From CF-46 sp042408445 (lineage in GTDB: Bacteria > Chloroflexota > Limnocylindria > Limnocylindrales > CSP1-4), in the NCBI GenBank assembly GCA_042408445.1, contig JBHORC010000039.1, positions 74,350 through 138,349 on the forward strand: DNA of 64,000 nt, read 5' to 3'. Shown one piece after another: positions 1 to 8,922 of this stretch; positions within the stretch are counted from its first letter, which is position 1, and each line of letters begins with the position of its first letter. Position numbers and translations under genes: made by a program. The notes below the pieces were generated by a model. The model did not search any database. It had not been told where the DNA came from and was given only the letters and a program-made list of their open reading frames with translations.

Positions 1-813
1 ATGCTCGTGGCGGCGATCGCCATCCTGCCGGTCCGAGCGGAGGTTCGCTGGGGCGTGCTCCTGCTCGGCGGCCTCTCCTGGCCGGTCGCCTACGCGCTCA
101 AGCTGGGCCAAGTCGGGCCGCTCCTGCTCCTCCTGTTCGCGATCGCGTGGCGGACAATCGATCGACCCGTCGCGTTCGGCCTGGCGGGCGCGCTCGGCGC
201 GATCGTGAAGATCCAGCCCGGCCTGATCGTCGCGTGGGCCCTCCTGACGCGACGCATTGCCGCCGTCCTCGTCGCCGCGGTGACGCTCCTCATCGTCGCG
301 ATCGGCACGACCGCGCTCCTCGGCGGGGTCGCTGTGTGGCAGGACTACCTCGCGTTGCTCCGGAACGTCAGCGACCCGATCACGACGCCGCACAACTTCA
401 CGCCCGGCGCCGCCGCGTTCCAGGCCGGCTTCGGCACCGGAACGGCAACGATCATCCAGCTGGCGAGCTCCGCGCTCGTTGTCGTAGCCGTCGTGTTCGC
501 GGCGGTCCGGACGCGCCCGGACGCCTCGCTGCTCGTCGCGATCGTCGCCAGCCAGCTGCTGTCGCCCGTGCTCTGGGACCATTACGCGATGCTCCTGCTC
601 CTGCCGACCGCCTGGCTTCTCGAGCGGCGGCAGTGGTGGGCGATCGCGATCCCGCTCGTCACCTCCGCGGCGACGCTCGTCGTCAACCTTCCGCCCGCGA
701 TCTACCCCGTCGTGTTCTGGGTCGCGCTGCTCGGCGTGCTCGCTGTCGGCCTGGCGGAAGGACGCCGGGACGGAGCCGGCGGCCGGGCGGACGCGATCGC
801 CACCGCCCCGTGA
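1..813 (+). CDS. GT87-type membrane glycosyltransferase, C-terminal part
   Basis: The reading frame is open from the first base of the window, so the N-terminus probably lies upstream and the ATG at position 1 may be an internal Met. The 270 visible residues are almost all hydrophobic helices. The segment SPVLWDHYAMLLLLP near residues 189-203 is typical of the C-terminal part of the DUF2029/GT87 polyprenyl-phosphate-mannose-dependent family, which transfers sugars on the outer face of the membrane. The charged tail (residues 250-270) is cytoplasmic-like. The next gene starts at a GTG overlapping this stop (GTGA), so the two are probably co-translated. The acceptor cannot be told from sequence. 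Confidence 0.75.
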   Translation: MLVAAIAILPVRAEVRWGVLLLGGLSWPVAYALKLGQVGPLLLLLFAIAWRTIDRPVAFGLAGALGAIVKIQPGLIVAWALLTRRIAAVLVAAVTLLIVAIGTTALLGGVAVWQDYLALLRNVSDPITTPHNFTPGAAAFQAGFGTGTATIIQLASSALVVVAVVFAAVRTRPDASLLVAIVASQLLSPVLWDHYAMLLLLPTAWLLERRQWWAIAIPLVTSAATLVVNLPPAIYPVVFWVALLGVLAVGLAEGRRDGAGGRADAIATAP

Positions 814-2078
814 GCGCTCGAACGCCCAGCGTCGTCCGCGTCCGGCCGGCGAGCGCCATTCCCCAGGGATTCGACCGCAGCGTCCTGGTCGGGCTCGCCG
901 TGATGGTCGTCGCGGCCCTTGTCTATTGGCTGTCGAACCGCTTCTACGACGCGATGCGGGGCGACTTCTTCTACCTCGCCGACGCGTTCCTCCACGGCCG
1001 CGCCTGGCTCGATGTCCGGCTCGGGCCGCAGGACGTGATCCTCCGCGACGGCCGGATCTACGTGCCGTTCGCCCCGTTCCCGGCGATGGCCCTGATGCCG
1101 ATCGTCGCGTTGACCGGGCCCGTGGTGGCCGATCAGTGGGAGACCGGCATCAACGCCGCCCTCGCCGCGGCGACGGTCGGCCTCGGCTGGTGGTTCGCCG
1201 GCCGCGCCGGCGTTCGGTCCCTCGTCGACCGGATCCTGCTCGTCGTCCTGTTCGGCTTCTCCACCCAGATCTGGTGGATCACGACTCGCGGCGGTGTCTG
1301 GCACACCGGCCAGCTGATCGCGACGATCCTGACCCTCGCGATCCTCATCGAGCTGTGGGGCAAGCAGCGCGGCTTCCTCGTGGGCCTGCTCGCGGGTGCC
1401 GCGTTCCTGAGCCGCGCGCCCCTCGCGTTCGCGATCCCGTTCTACGCGCTGCTGATGGCCGGTCCGCTCGTCTGGGAGCCGCGCCGCTGGCCGTGGCGGC
1501 GGTGGCTGGCCCTCGTGATTGGCGTGCTGCCGTCGATCCTGTTCTTCTTCTGGTACAACGCCGTCCGGTTCGGGTCGCCGCTGGAGTCCGGCTACGCCCT
1601 CGCCGTCCTGCCGCCGTTCCTCGAGGCGCAGCGGCAGCTCGGGCTCTTCTCCACGGCCCACATCGGCATGAACATCGACTATCTCTTCACGAAGCTGCCG
1701 CAGTTCGTGCCGGAGTTCCCGTTCCTCGTGCCGGACGGCCTCGGCATGTCGATCCTGCTCACCAGCCCCGGCCTGCTCTATGCGGTCCGCGCCCCGTGGC
1801 GCGCGTCCAGGGCGTGGTGGCTGCTCGGCGCGGCGCTGCTCGTCCTGGTGCCGACGCTCCTCTACTACGGCGGCGGATGGCTGCAGTTCGGCTATCGCTA
1901 CGCGCTCGACTCGATCCCGTTCGTCTGGGCGCTGTGCGTCCTCGCGGCTGCTCGGGACGAAGGCCTCCGTGAACGGGTGGGCCGGGCCGGCGTGGCGATC
2001 GGCTGGGGTTGGCGGCTGCTGATCGTCGGCGGCGTCCTCGTCATGGCGGACAGCGTCTACTGGGCGTACCACATGTGA
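810..2078 (+). CDS. GT-C-like polytopic membrane protein
   Basis: A 422-residue protein with about ten hydrophobic helices. The GTG start at 810 overlaps the previous stop in a GTGA junction. Motifs such as FWYNAVRFGSPLESGY and WLQFGYRYALD are common in uncharacterised GT-C-fold membrane glycosyltransferases that use lipid-linked sugars; the RGDFFYLADAF segment in the first loop supplies the acidic residue usual for this fold. It sits in a run of similar membrane proteins at the start of a glycan region. Function by name is not possible; a sugar transferase or polymer-assembly role is inference. Confidence 0.7.
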   Translation: MSARTPSVVRVRPASAIPQGFDRSVLVGLAVMVVAALVYWLSNRFYDAMRGDFFYLADAFLHGRAWLDVRLGPQDVILRDGRIYVPFAPFPAMALMPIVALTGPVVADQWETGINAALAAATVGLGWWFAGRAGVRSLVDRILLVVLFGFSTQIWWITTRGGVWHTGQLIATILTLAILIELWGKQRGFLVGLLAGAAFLSRAPLAFAIPFYALLMAGPLVWEPRRWPWRRWLALVIGVLPSILFFFWYNAVRFGSPLESGYALAVLPPFLEAQRQLGLFSTAHIGMNIDYLFTKLPQFVPEFPFLVPDGLGMSILLTSPGLLYAVRAPWRASRAWWLLGAALLVLVPTLLYYGGGWLQFGYRYALDSIPFVWALCVLAAARDEGLRERVGRAGVAIGWGWRLLIVGGVLVMADSVYWAYHM

Positions 2079-2088
2079 GCCGGCTCGC

Positions 2089-3114
2089 ATGACGACCAGC
2101 ACGGGCGCCGGACGCGGTAACGAGCCGGAGCGTACGCGGACGCCGGGGGCGGGAGCGTTGCGAACCGGCCTCTCCGGCGACGGCATCGTCCGCCTGCTGC
2201 CGCTCGTCCTCGCGGCGTGGTTCGTCGCGATCTCCGCGATGCGGCTCGCCCTGATCGTTCCGGGCGGGGCCGGCTTCGACGGTCGCCTGTATCGGGCGGC
2301 CACGGTGGCCTGGCTGAACGGCGGCGATCCGTGGGCGGTCTCGCAGGGCGGGGTCTACTTCGCGGCGCCACCCCCGTCACTGATCCCGATGATCCCGTTC
2401 GCCCTCCTGCCGGAGGGCGTCGCCACCGGCCTGCTCCTCGTCCTGGCCGTCGGGGCGTCGATCTGGGCGATCCGTCGCCTCCGGGCGCCGATCTGGTGGC
2501 TCGCCTTTCCGCCCCTCGTCGACGGGATCTGGAACGCGAACCCGCACGTGTTCGTGGTCCCGCTCGTGCTGGCCGGTCTCGGGCCGCTTGCGGTCGTCGT
2601 CAAGGTCTACGCCGGCGTCCCGCTCCTCGGCCTGCTGCGGCTCCGCGCGCTGATGGTGGCCGCGGCCCTGATCGCGATCACGGCTCCGTTCCTGCCGTGG
2701 GGCCGCTTCGTGAACGAGCTGCCGACGATCCTGCTCCAGCTCCGCCTCCAGTCGGACGGCGGCCTGAGCATCACCGCCCTGCCGATGCCGTGGCTTCTTG
2801 TCGCCGGAGCCGCCGCGGTCGCGGCGCTCGTCGTGATCGGCCGCGAGCGAGCGGCCTGGCTCGCGGTCCCGGTGCTCTGGCCGTCCACGCAGTGGTACTA
2901 CGCGTCCGTCGCGATCCCCGGTCTTGTCCGGCCGGCGACGTCACTCATCGCCGGCGCGATCCTTGCGGTTCCCCTGAGCCAGGGCCCGCTGATCGCGGTC
3001 GTGGTGCTCGCCACGGTCGAGCTGGGGGCCCGGGCTCGTCGCCCGATCGCGCTCCGAAACGCCATCGCCGGCGAACCGCCGAGGCGGACGATCGAGTCAG
3101 GCGATGTCCCCTGA
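2089..3114 (+). CDS. GT87/DUF2029-like membrane glycosyltransferase
   Basis: A 341-residue protein, polar for the first 35 residues, then about nine hydrophobic helices. The first large loop carries GFDGRLYRAATVAWLNGGDP, the Asp-containing signature region of GT87-like proteins. It resembles the protein at 22907-24100 (IYRNAALNLISGVDPW in the same place, then a shared LPIWWLLFPP/APIWWLAFPP stretch), so the two are paralogues. The start is 10 bases after the preceding stop, and the 3' end overlaps the next gene by 11 bases. The likely role is sugar transfer from a polyprenyl-phosphate donor; the product glycan is unknown. Confidence 0.72.
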   Translation: MTTSTGAGRGNEPERTRTPGAGALRTGLSGDGIVRLLPLVLAAWFVAISAMRLALIVPGGAGFDGRLYRAATVAWLNGGDPWAVSQGGVYFAAPPPSLIPMIPFALLPEGVATGLLLVLAVGASIWAIRRLRAPIWWLAFPPLVDGIWNANPHVFVVPLVLAGLGPLAVVVKVYAGVPLLGLLRLRALMVAAALIAITAPFLPWGRFVNELPTILLQLRLQSDGGLSITALPMPWLLVAGAAAVAALVVIGRERAAWLAVPVLWPSTQWYYASVAIPGLVRPATSLIAGAILAVPLSQGPLIAVVVLATVELGARARRPIALRNAIAGEPPRRTIESGDVP

Positions 3115-3979
3115 CGACCGGGTCATCGACCCATCCCGGGGCGCCGCTAGCCTCGCCGTCACGAGAGCCGCCGGCACCCGGCGGGCATCAATCGCGAGCG
3201 CAGGAGCCGTGGCGACACCGATCGAGCTGACAAAGGGCGTGGGCTGGCGCAGAGGCGTCCGGTCCGGTCACGCATTTCGCCTCGTCGCGACCGGCAGCGT
3301 CGCCCTCGTCGTTCTCCGCGCCGTCATCTACTACCTCCGGATCCCGGATTCGGCCGGCTCGGTCGGCGTCGATTTCCGGCTCTACGTCGGTGCGGCCTCC
3401 CGCTGGCTTCAGACGGGCGTCTTCTATGAGCCGGCGCAGGTCGCCGGCCCGTACCACGTCCACTCCCTGCCGGCGATCCTCTACCCGCCCGTCATCCTCC
3501 CGATGCTCCTCCCGTTCACCGTGCTCCCCGCCGTCCTTTTCTGGCTCATTCCCGCGGCGCTGACGCTCGCCGCGTTCGTCCGGATGCGACCGGCGGCCTG
3601 GAGCATCTGGGTCATGGCGGTGCTCGGCGCCACGGACTTCGTCCAGGGTCCGATCTTCTGGGGCACGCCCGTCTTCTGGCTGATGCCGGTCGTCGCGTGG
3701 GGGTTCCTGCTCGGCTGGCCGGCCCCGATCGTGTTCCTGAAGCCGACCCTGGCGCCCTTCGCGCTCGCGGGCCTCACCCGGCCACGCGCCTTCGTCGCGG
3801 GACTCATCGGCCTCGCCCTCGTGTCGATCCCGTTCTGGCCCCTGTGGCTCGACTGGCTCGCGGTGATCCGGAACTCCGATCTCGACTGGACCTACGGCCT
3901 CTCACAGGTCGCCCTCCTCCTCGTTCCGACCGTCGCCTGGCTCGGGCGGACGCGATCGCGGGGAGCCACGCCCGCCTGA
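3104..3979 (+). CDS. GT87-like membrane glycosyltransferase
   Basis: A 291-residue membrane protein. The first ~60 residues are polar and may not be translated; a later start is possible. After the first helix comes GVDFRLYVGAASRWLQTG, the acidic loop of the family. FWGTPVFW, LKPTLAPFALAG and WLDWLAVIRNS are matched by FGNPSMW, AKPTFAPIALLG and WLDWFAVVRNS in the protein at 26512-27273, which marks the two as paralogues at opposite ends of the glycan region. The start overlaps the upstream gene by 11 bases, suggesting translational coupling. Substrate unknown. Confidence 0.7.
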   Translation: MSPDDRVIDPSRGAASLAVTRAAGTRRASIASAGAVATPIELTKGVGWRRGVRSGHAFRLVATGSVALVVLRAVIYYLRIPDSAGSVGVDFRLYVGAASRWLQTGVFYEPAQVAGPYHVHSLPAILYPPVILPMLLPFTVLPAVLFWLIPAALTLAAFVRMRPAAWSIWVMAVLGATDFVQGPIFWGTPVFWLMPVVAWGFLLGWPAPIVFLKPTLAPFALAGLTRPRAFVAGLIGLALVSIPFWPLWLDWLAVIRNSDLDWTYGLSQVALLLVPTVAWLGRTRSRGATPA

Positions 3980-4145
3980 TCGGCGTGCGTGGGCACGCGG
4001 ACTTCAAGCGCCGCCCGCGCGTGCTCCGCCCTCGCGACTGCCACTCAGTCGAAAGGCGCGCGACGCGCCACGGGCTGCGTCCTCTCGACGGCCGTGGGAA
4101 ACTGCCCGCCACTGCCCTTCCTTCCCGCGTCCCCCAGAGGCAACG

Positions 4146-6503
4146 GTGCGGCGACCCAACCTCGTCCTGGCGATCTTCATCCTGTCCGGCGCGGCCGGCC
4201 TCGTGTACGAGGTCGTCTGGTCACGCCAGCTCGTCCTCGTCTTCGGGAACACGACGCAGGCTGTCGCCACGATCCTGACCGGCTTCTTCGGCGGCATGGC
4301 CGTCGGCTCGTTCGTCGGCGGGCGGCTTGCCGATCGAGTGAAATCGTCGCTCCGGCTGTACGGCATCCTCGAGCTCGTCCTCGTGGTGGTCGTGATCCTC
4401 ACCCCGGTCACGTTCCGCTTCCTCCACGAGATCTATCGGGCCGCGTTCCCGACCCTCGAGAGCCAGCCGGGTGTCCTCGCGCTCCTGCGGTTCGGCCTGG
4501 CGATCCTCGCTCTCGCTCCGGCGACGGTCCTCATGGGCGCCACGCTCCCGACCCTCACCCGACACCTCTCGGGCGACGAGCACCTCTCAGGCGCCTTCGC
4601 GCGCCTCTATGCCGCGAACACCTTCGGGGCGATCCTCGGGACGGTCGCGGCCGGCTTCTTCCTGATCGAGATCCTCGGCCTGACGAACACGCTGCTGGTC
4701 GGCGCCGCCTGCTCGGCGATCGCGGGCGTCGCCGCGTTGGCCATGGCCCGATCGTGGCCGGCGCCGGACGCCGCTCCGACGGGTGGCGAGGCCGTCGCCG
4801 CCGCGGCCCTGGCATCCACCGATGGCGGAGCCAGACCGACGGACGACGGCCGAGGCGTGCCGCGTCCCCGCCTCGCCCTGACGGTCGCGTTCGTGTCCGG
4901 GCTGACCTCGCTCGGGTACCAGACGCTGTGGAACCGGCTCCTCTCGTCGGGGACCGGCAACAGCACGTACGTCTTCAGCTCGATCCTCGCGATCTTCCTG
5001 ATCGGCCTCGTGCTCGGGGCGACCGCGTTCGCCGTGCTTCGACCGCGGCTCCGCCGTCCGGTGCTGTTCCTCGCCTTCACCCAGCTGGCAGTGGCGCTGA
5101 TCAGCCTCGCCGGTCTCGTCTTCGTGATCGCCGTCCCGGCGAAGATCGATCCCTCCCGGGCGCTCGATGCCCTTCGGGCCATCTTCCAGCCCGCGCTCCT
5201 CGTGATCCTGCCGGCCACGTTCGTCATGGGCCTGAGCTTCCCGGCGTCGTCGAGCCTGCTCGCGGACGACCCGCGAAGGATCGCCACCTTCGCCGGTCGC
5301 CTCCTCGCGGCGAACACCGCGGGTGCGATCGTCGGCACGTTCGTGATCCCGTTCTTCCTGATCCCGGCCATCGGCTCGCCGTCCGCGGTCGCGGTGATCG
5401 CGCTGATCAACCTGGGGCTCGCGGTCACGCTCGCCGCGGCAACGCTCGACGCCTCGCGCGCGGCCCGCCTCACGGTGACGATCGGCTCGGTGGCCGTCGC
5501 CGTCGCGGTGCTTGCGTCGCTGCTCCGACCGGGCGCGTCAGCCTTCGTCGACCCGTCCGTCGCCCGGATCGCGAAGAACGGCGGCGAGATGTTCGAATCC
5601 CGCGAGGACGAGATCGCGTCCGTCCAGGCCGGCCGCACCTCGGGAGCGCAGCTCTGGGTCACGGGCACGGCGATGACGCTTCTCACCGTCGACGCGAAGA
5701 TGATGCCGATCCTGCCGCTGATGCTGCGACCCCAATCGACATCGGCAGCGACGGTTGCATTCGGGATGGGTTCCGCGTTCCGTGCAGCGGTCATCGCCGG
5801 GCTGGAGACCGACGCCGTCGAGCTCGTCCCCTCCGTGCCGAAGATGTTCCACTGGTTCTATCCGGACGCGGACGCGATCCTCGCCCGGCCGAACGCCCAC
5901 GTGATCGTCACGGACGGACGCAACCACCTCGAGCTCACGCCGAAGCGCTACGACATCATCGTCACGGATCCGCCGCCACCGATCGAGAGCTCCGGCGCCG
6001 CCGTCATCTCGTCGCTCGAGTACTACCAGGCGGGGGCGGCGCACCTGAATCCCGGCGGCGTGATGATGCAGTGGACGCCGTACGGCGGCTCCGTGGATGA
6101 GTTCCTCGACCACATCCGGACCTTTCGGGCCGTGTTTCCGAACGTGATCGTCGCCTTCGGTCCCGGCGGCTACGGGTTCTTCCTGATCGGCAGCCAGCAG
6201 CCCCTCGCGTTCACCGAAGCGAACATGCGCGACGTGCTCAGCCGACCGGGGATCCTGCAGGACATCTCGTCGGCCTACGACTCCCCGGAGAAGACCGCCG
6301 ACGGCTGGGTCCGCAAGATCCAGTCCCTCGTCTGGATCCAGGGGACCGAGGTCGATCGGGTGGTCGGATCGGGGCCGCTGATCACGGACGACCATCCGTT
6401 GCCCGAGTACTGGCTGCTTCGCCGCCTGTTCGGCGACCACTCGCCGCGTCTCTCGCCGTCGGAGCTTCTCAGGCTGGCTCCGCAGAGCGGGGCGCCGGGC
6501 TGA
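4146..6503 (+). CDS. Membrane-fused spermidine synthase-like protein
   Basis: A 785-residue two-part protein starting at GTG. Residues 1 to about 480 are membrane helices arranged like a half-MFS repeat; SGAAGLVYEVVWSRQL at residues 14-29 is the usual opening of fused MFS/spermidine-synthase proteins. Residues 520-785 are a Rossmann methyltransferase-like domain with AFGMGSAFRAAVIAG (nucleotide-binding loop) and IIVTDPPPP (the acidic active-site loop). Homologues have been linked to polyamine-like aminopropyl transfer, but true spermidine synthesis is unproven for the fused type. Its 3' end overlaps the opposing gene by 35 bases. Confidence is high for the family, low for the substrate. Confidence 0.85.
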   Translation: MRRPNLVLAIFILSGAAGLVYEVVWSRQLVLVFGNTTQAVATILTGFFGGMAVGSFVGGRLADRVKSSLRLYGILELVLVVVVILTPVTFRFLHEIYRAAFPTLESQPGVLALLRFGLAILALAPATVLMGATLPTLTRHLSGDEHLSGAFARLYAANTFGAILGTVAAGFFLIEILGLTNTLLVGAACSAIAGVAALAMARSWPAPDAAPTGGEAVAAAALASTDGGARPTDDGRGVPRPRLALTVAFVSGLTSLGYQTLWNRLLSSGTGNSTYVFSSILAIFLIGLVLGATAFAVLRPRLRRPVLFLAFTQLAVALISLAGLVFVIAVPAKIDPSRALDALRAIFQPALLVILPATFVMGLSFPASSSLLADDPRRIATFAGRLLAANTAGAIVGTFVIPFFLIPAIGSPSAVAVIALINLGLAVTLAAATLDASRAARLTVTIGSVAVAVAVLASLLRPGASAFVDPSVARIAKNGGEMFESREDEIASVQAGRTSGAQLWVTGTAMTLLTVDAKMMPILPLMLRPQSTSAATVAFGMGSAFRAAVIAGLETDAVELVPSVPKMFHWFYPDADAILARPNAHVIVTDGRNHLELTPKRYDIIVTDPPPPIESSGAAVISSLEYYQAGAAHLNPGGVMMQWTPYGGSVDEFLDHIRTFRAVFPNVIVAFGPGGYGFFLIGSQQPLAFTEANMRDVLSRPGILQDISSAYDSPEKTADGWVRKIQSLVWIQGTEVDRVVGSGPLITDDHPLPEYWLLRRLFGDHSPRLSPSELLRLAPQSGAPG

Positions 6504-7473
6504 CCCCTTCGCTCGGAGTCCCGCGCGGCCGCCATTGCCGGACGCCGGGCGCAAGCGCGAGCCCACCGTCCGGATCGCGTTGGGCCCACGGACCGGCGAA
6601 TGCAAGCGCGCCGAGCCAGATCGTCAGGAACGACCACTCGTACAGGGCGAACGAGGCGATCCCGCAGGCGATCGGGAGCGTCCACGGCCGGTCCGTCCGG
6701 GCGCCCCAGACGATGAGCGCGATCGCCGCCGGGAACCGGATCCAGGCGGGGATCGGCACGACCGGCACCGGGCTGGGCGTCGCGACATTCGCGGTGAGGA
6801 ACCGGATCCAGTCCGCCCAGTCGCGCGGATTCAGCAGGACGGACACCCCGACGATCGCGGCCGTGGTGCCGAGCGCGATCGCCAGGTTCCGCCATTCGCG
6901 ACGAACGGCGAACCACAGGATCCCGATTCCCGGACCGATCTTCGTCAGGATCGGGATCGCCCAGAGCGCGGGGTAGCGGAGTCCCAGCACGACCGCCGCG
7001 AGGAGCAGCGGCTGGACATTGCCGATCGTGAGGTGGTTGGCGGGCTCGGAGATCGGCTTGAAGTTGTCGACGAACAGCCGCAGCCCGAAGCCGGCAAGGA
7101 CGGCCGCCACGCCGACCCAGCGAACGACCGCGAACGAGACGGCAAGGACCACGGTCCAGAGCACCAGCCACTGGCCCCAGCCGCCGATCGAGAGGACGCG
7201 GACGATCGTCGCGAACGGCGGCGGGTACACGTACCAGGCGTCCGGGCCGGTCCCGACGCCCCACACGGTCCCGTAGAGCTGATCGCTCTGCCCGGTCTGG
7301 AAGTAGTGGAGCGTGTCGACGGGCGCGAGGTGGTTGGCGTAGAACCCGGCCGCGAGCAGCACGCCGACGAGCCCCAGGACGAACACCGGCATCGCCCGCG
7401 CCCAATGCTCGCGCCGACCGCCGACACGCGCGGCGGCCGGGCGCGAACGGCGCGGGCGAACCGCGAGCCGCAC
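6469..7473 (-). CDS. GT87/DUF2029 membrane glycosyltransferase
   Basis: About 334 residues from the chosen GTG at 7473. The frame is open to 7698, but the upstream residues are Arg- and Pro-rich and have no membrane character; an ATG at 7392 directly before the first helix is the other good candidate. The first loop (APVDTLHYFQTGQSDQLYG) and DAWYVYPPPFATIVRVLS fit the donor-side loop of GT87 proteins, followed by about nine helices. It converges on the spermidine-synthase-like gene with a 35-base overlap and diverges from the acetyltransferase gene at 7639. Confidence 0.68.
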   Translation of the reverse strand: MRLAVRPRRSRPAAARVGGRREHWARAMPVFVLGLVGVLLAAGFYANHLAPVDTLHYFQTGQSDQLYGTVWGVGTGPDAWYVYPPPFATIVRVLSIGGWGQWLVLWTVVLAVSFAVVRWVGVAAVLAGFGLRLFVDNFKPISEPANHLTIGNVQPLLLAAVVLGLRYPALWAIPILTKIGPGIGILWFAVRREWRNLAIALGTTAAIVGVSVLLNPRDWADWIRFLTANVATPSPVPVVPIPAWIRFPAAIALIVWGARTDRPWTLPIACGIASFALYEWSFLTIWLGALAFAGPWAQRDPDGGLALAPGVRQWRPRGTPSEGVSPAPRSAEPA

Positions 7474-7626
7474 GAACGGAAGACGCTGGACGACGCTCGT
7501 CGTGGAACCCTCCAGGGGACCGAAACCGGGCCGAACCGTAGCATCGGGACAACGCCCGTCGATCCCCCAATCCGATGACCTGTCCCGTACCGTTGCCCGG
7601 ACAATCAGTTCCGCCGGACCCGGTGC

Positions 7627-7632
7627 TACCCT
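7627..7632 (+). promoter_or_regulatory. TANNNT -10-like element, leaderless-type
   Basis: TACCCT lies six bases before the GTG at 7639, with no Shine-Dalgarno sequence between. The same hexamer pattern and spacing recur at several other first genes in this window, so I read it as the -10 element of a leaderless transcript. Confidence 0.5.
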
Positions 7633-7638
7633 TCGGCC

Positions 7639-8922
7639 GTGACCACGCTCGCTCCCACGGAGCCTGCCTGTCCGGGCTCGACTGACGCCGACAGGCACAC
7701 CCCGAACCGCTCATCGCCACCGCCGGCGGCCGGCGATCTCCGCGTCATCCGGACCTCCTTTTCCGACGTCCCGCGCGCGACGTGGGACCGCCTTGCCGCG
7801 GCAAATCCGTGGGCGACGCCGTTCAGTGGCTGGGCCTTCCAGCGGGCTTGGTGGGATGCGTATGGCGAGAGTGCCCACGACCAGACAACCGTCGTGTGCC
7901 GCGCGACCCCGAATGGCGCAGCGCCCGCGGACGACCCGATCGCCATCGTCCCGCTGATGCACCGCCACGAGGTGGAGCCCGGCGACGTCGACCAGGCGAC
8001 GAAGATCCGGCATGGGGATGCGGCGCCGATGACGGCCGTCGCGGCCGGGGCGAAGGCGATCTTCTTCGGCGCCTCGTATCACGCGGACTACGCCACGATT
8101 CTCGGCGCGCCGGGTGACCTTGCGGCGGTGAGCGCCGCCCTCGCCGGCGACCTTGCCGACGTCGTCCGCGACGCCTCGCGGCCGGGACCGATCCCGTGGG
8201 ACGTCGTCGACCTTCGTCGGCTCCGTTGCGGCGACCCGTCGGCGGACGCGCTCGCGGCGGCGTTCGGCCGTCACGAGGCGGACGAGGGCTGGCGCCTGGA
8301 CGTGGAGCGGGAGGACGTCTGCCCCGTCGTGACGTTCCCCGAGGGCGGGTCGTTCGACGACTACCTCTCGACCCTCGACAAGAAGGCCCGCCACGAGATC
8401 CGCCGCAAGATCCGCCGGGCCGAAGGGGCGGGCGACGTCCGCCTCGTCCCGTCGACGGACCCGCTCACGGATCTCGAGGTCTTCATCGACCTCCACCAGA
8501 AGCGCTGGGGCGCGGACGGCCTCTTCCCGCCGACGCCGGGTGGGGACGCCTCGCGCGTGTTCATCCGGCGGCTGTTCGAGGAATGCGGCGGGGACGGGCC
8601 AGTTCGGCTGAGCTTCCTGCACGTCGGCGACCGGCGGATCGCAGCCGGGATCCACGTCGAGACCGCGGACACGTGGATGTTCTACAACGCCGGGATCGAT
8701 CCGGACGCCCGCGACCTCTCGCCCGGCGTGCTCCTCGCCGCGAAGTACGTCGAGTCGGCGCTGGACGCCGGCGCGCGGCGGTTCGACTTCCTCCGTGGCA
8801 ACGAGCCGTACAAGTACGAGTGGGGCGCCGTCGACGAGCCGATCCAGCGGCTGCTGGTCCGTCGCGACGGGGCGGATCGCGGCGACGCCGATCCGATGGA
8901 CCACCGCGAGGGAGCCGGCTGA
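7639..8922 (+). CDS. FemAB/CelD-like GNAT acyltransferase
   Basis: A 427-residue soluble protein of the Acetyltransf_6 (BioF2/FemAB-like) type. The core spans about residues 225-390: FDDYLSTLDKKARHEIRRK opens it, then a strand-loop region with HVGDRRIAAGIHVE and MFYNAGIDPDARDLSPG, ending in RRFDFLRGNEPYKYEWG. These are standard landmarks of the family, which transfers acyl or aminoacyl groups in cell-envelope or exopolysaccharide assembly. It starts at GTG 7639 six bases after a TANNNT element. It is coupled to the downstream GT4 gene through a TGATG overlap, so acylation of a glycan is the likely job. Confidence 0.8.
   Translation: MTTLAPTEPACPGSTDADRHTPNRSSPPPAAGDLRVIRTSFSDVPRATWDRLAAANPWATPFSGWAFQRAWWDAYGESAHDQTTVVCRATPNGAAPADDPIAIVPLMHRHEVEPGDVDQATKIRHGDAAPMTAVAAGAKAIFFGASYHADYATILGAPGDLAAVSAALAGDLADVVRDASRPGPIPWDVVDLRRLRCGDPSADALAAAFGRHEADEGWRLDVEREDVCPVVTFPEGGSFDDYLSTLDKKARHEIRRKIRRAEGAGDVRLVPSTDPLTDLEVFIDLHQKRWGADGLFPPTPGGDASRVFIRRLFEECGGDGPVRLSFLHVGDRRIAAGIHVETADTWMFYNAGIDPDARDLSPGVLLAAKYVESALDAGARRFDFLRGNEPYKYEWGAVDEPIQRLLVRRDGADRGDADPMDHREGAG

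Noticed and set aside
147..809. N-terminal extension of the gene at 810
   Set aside because: The open frame continues upstream but gives Arg-rich sequence over the GT87 gene; the GTG at 810 with the GTGA overlap fits better.
3989..6100. A 703-codon plus-strand ORF in another frame
   Set aside because: It is an Arg/Pro-rich shadow over the spermidine synthase-like gene, as expected at high GC.
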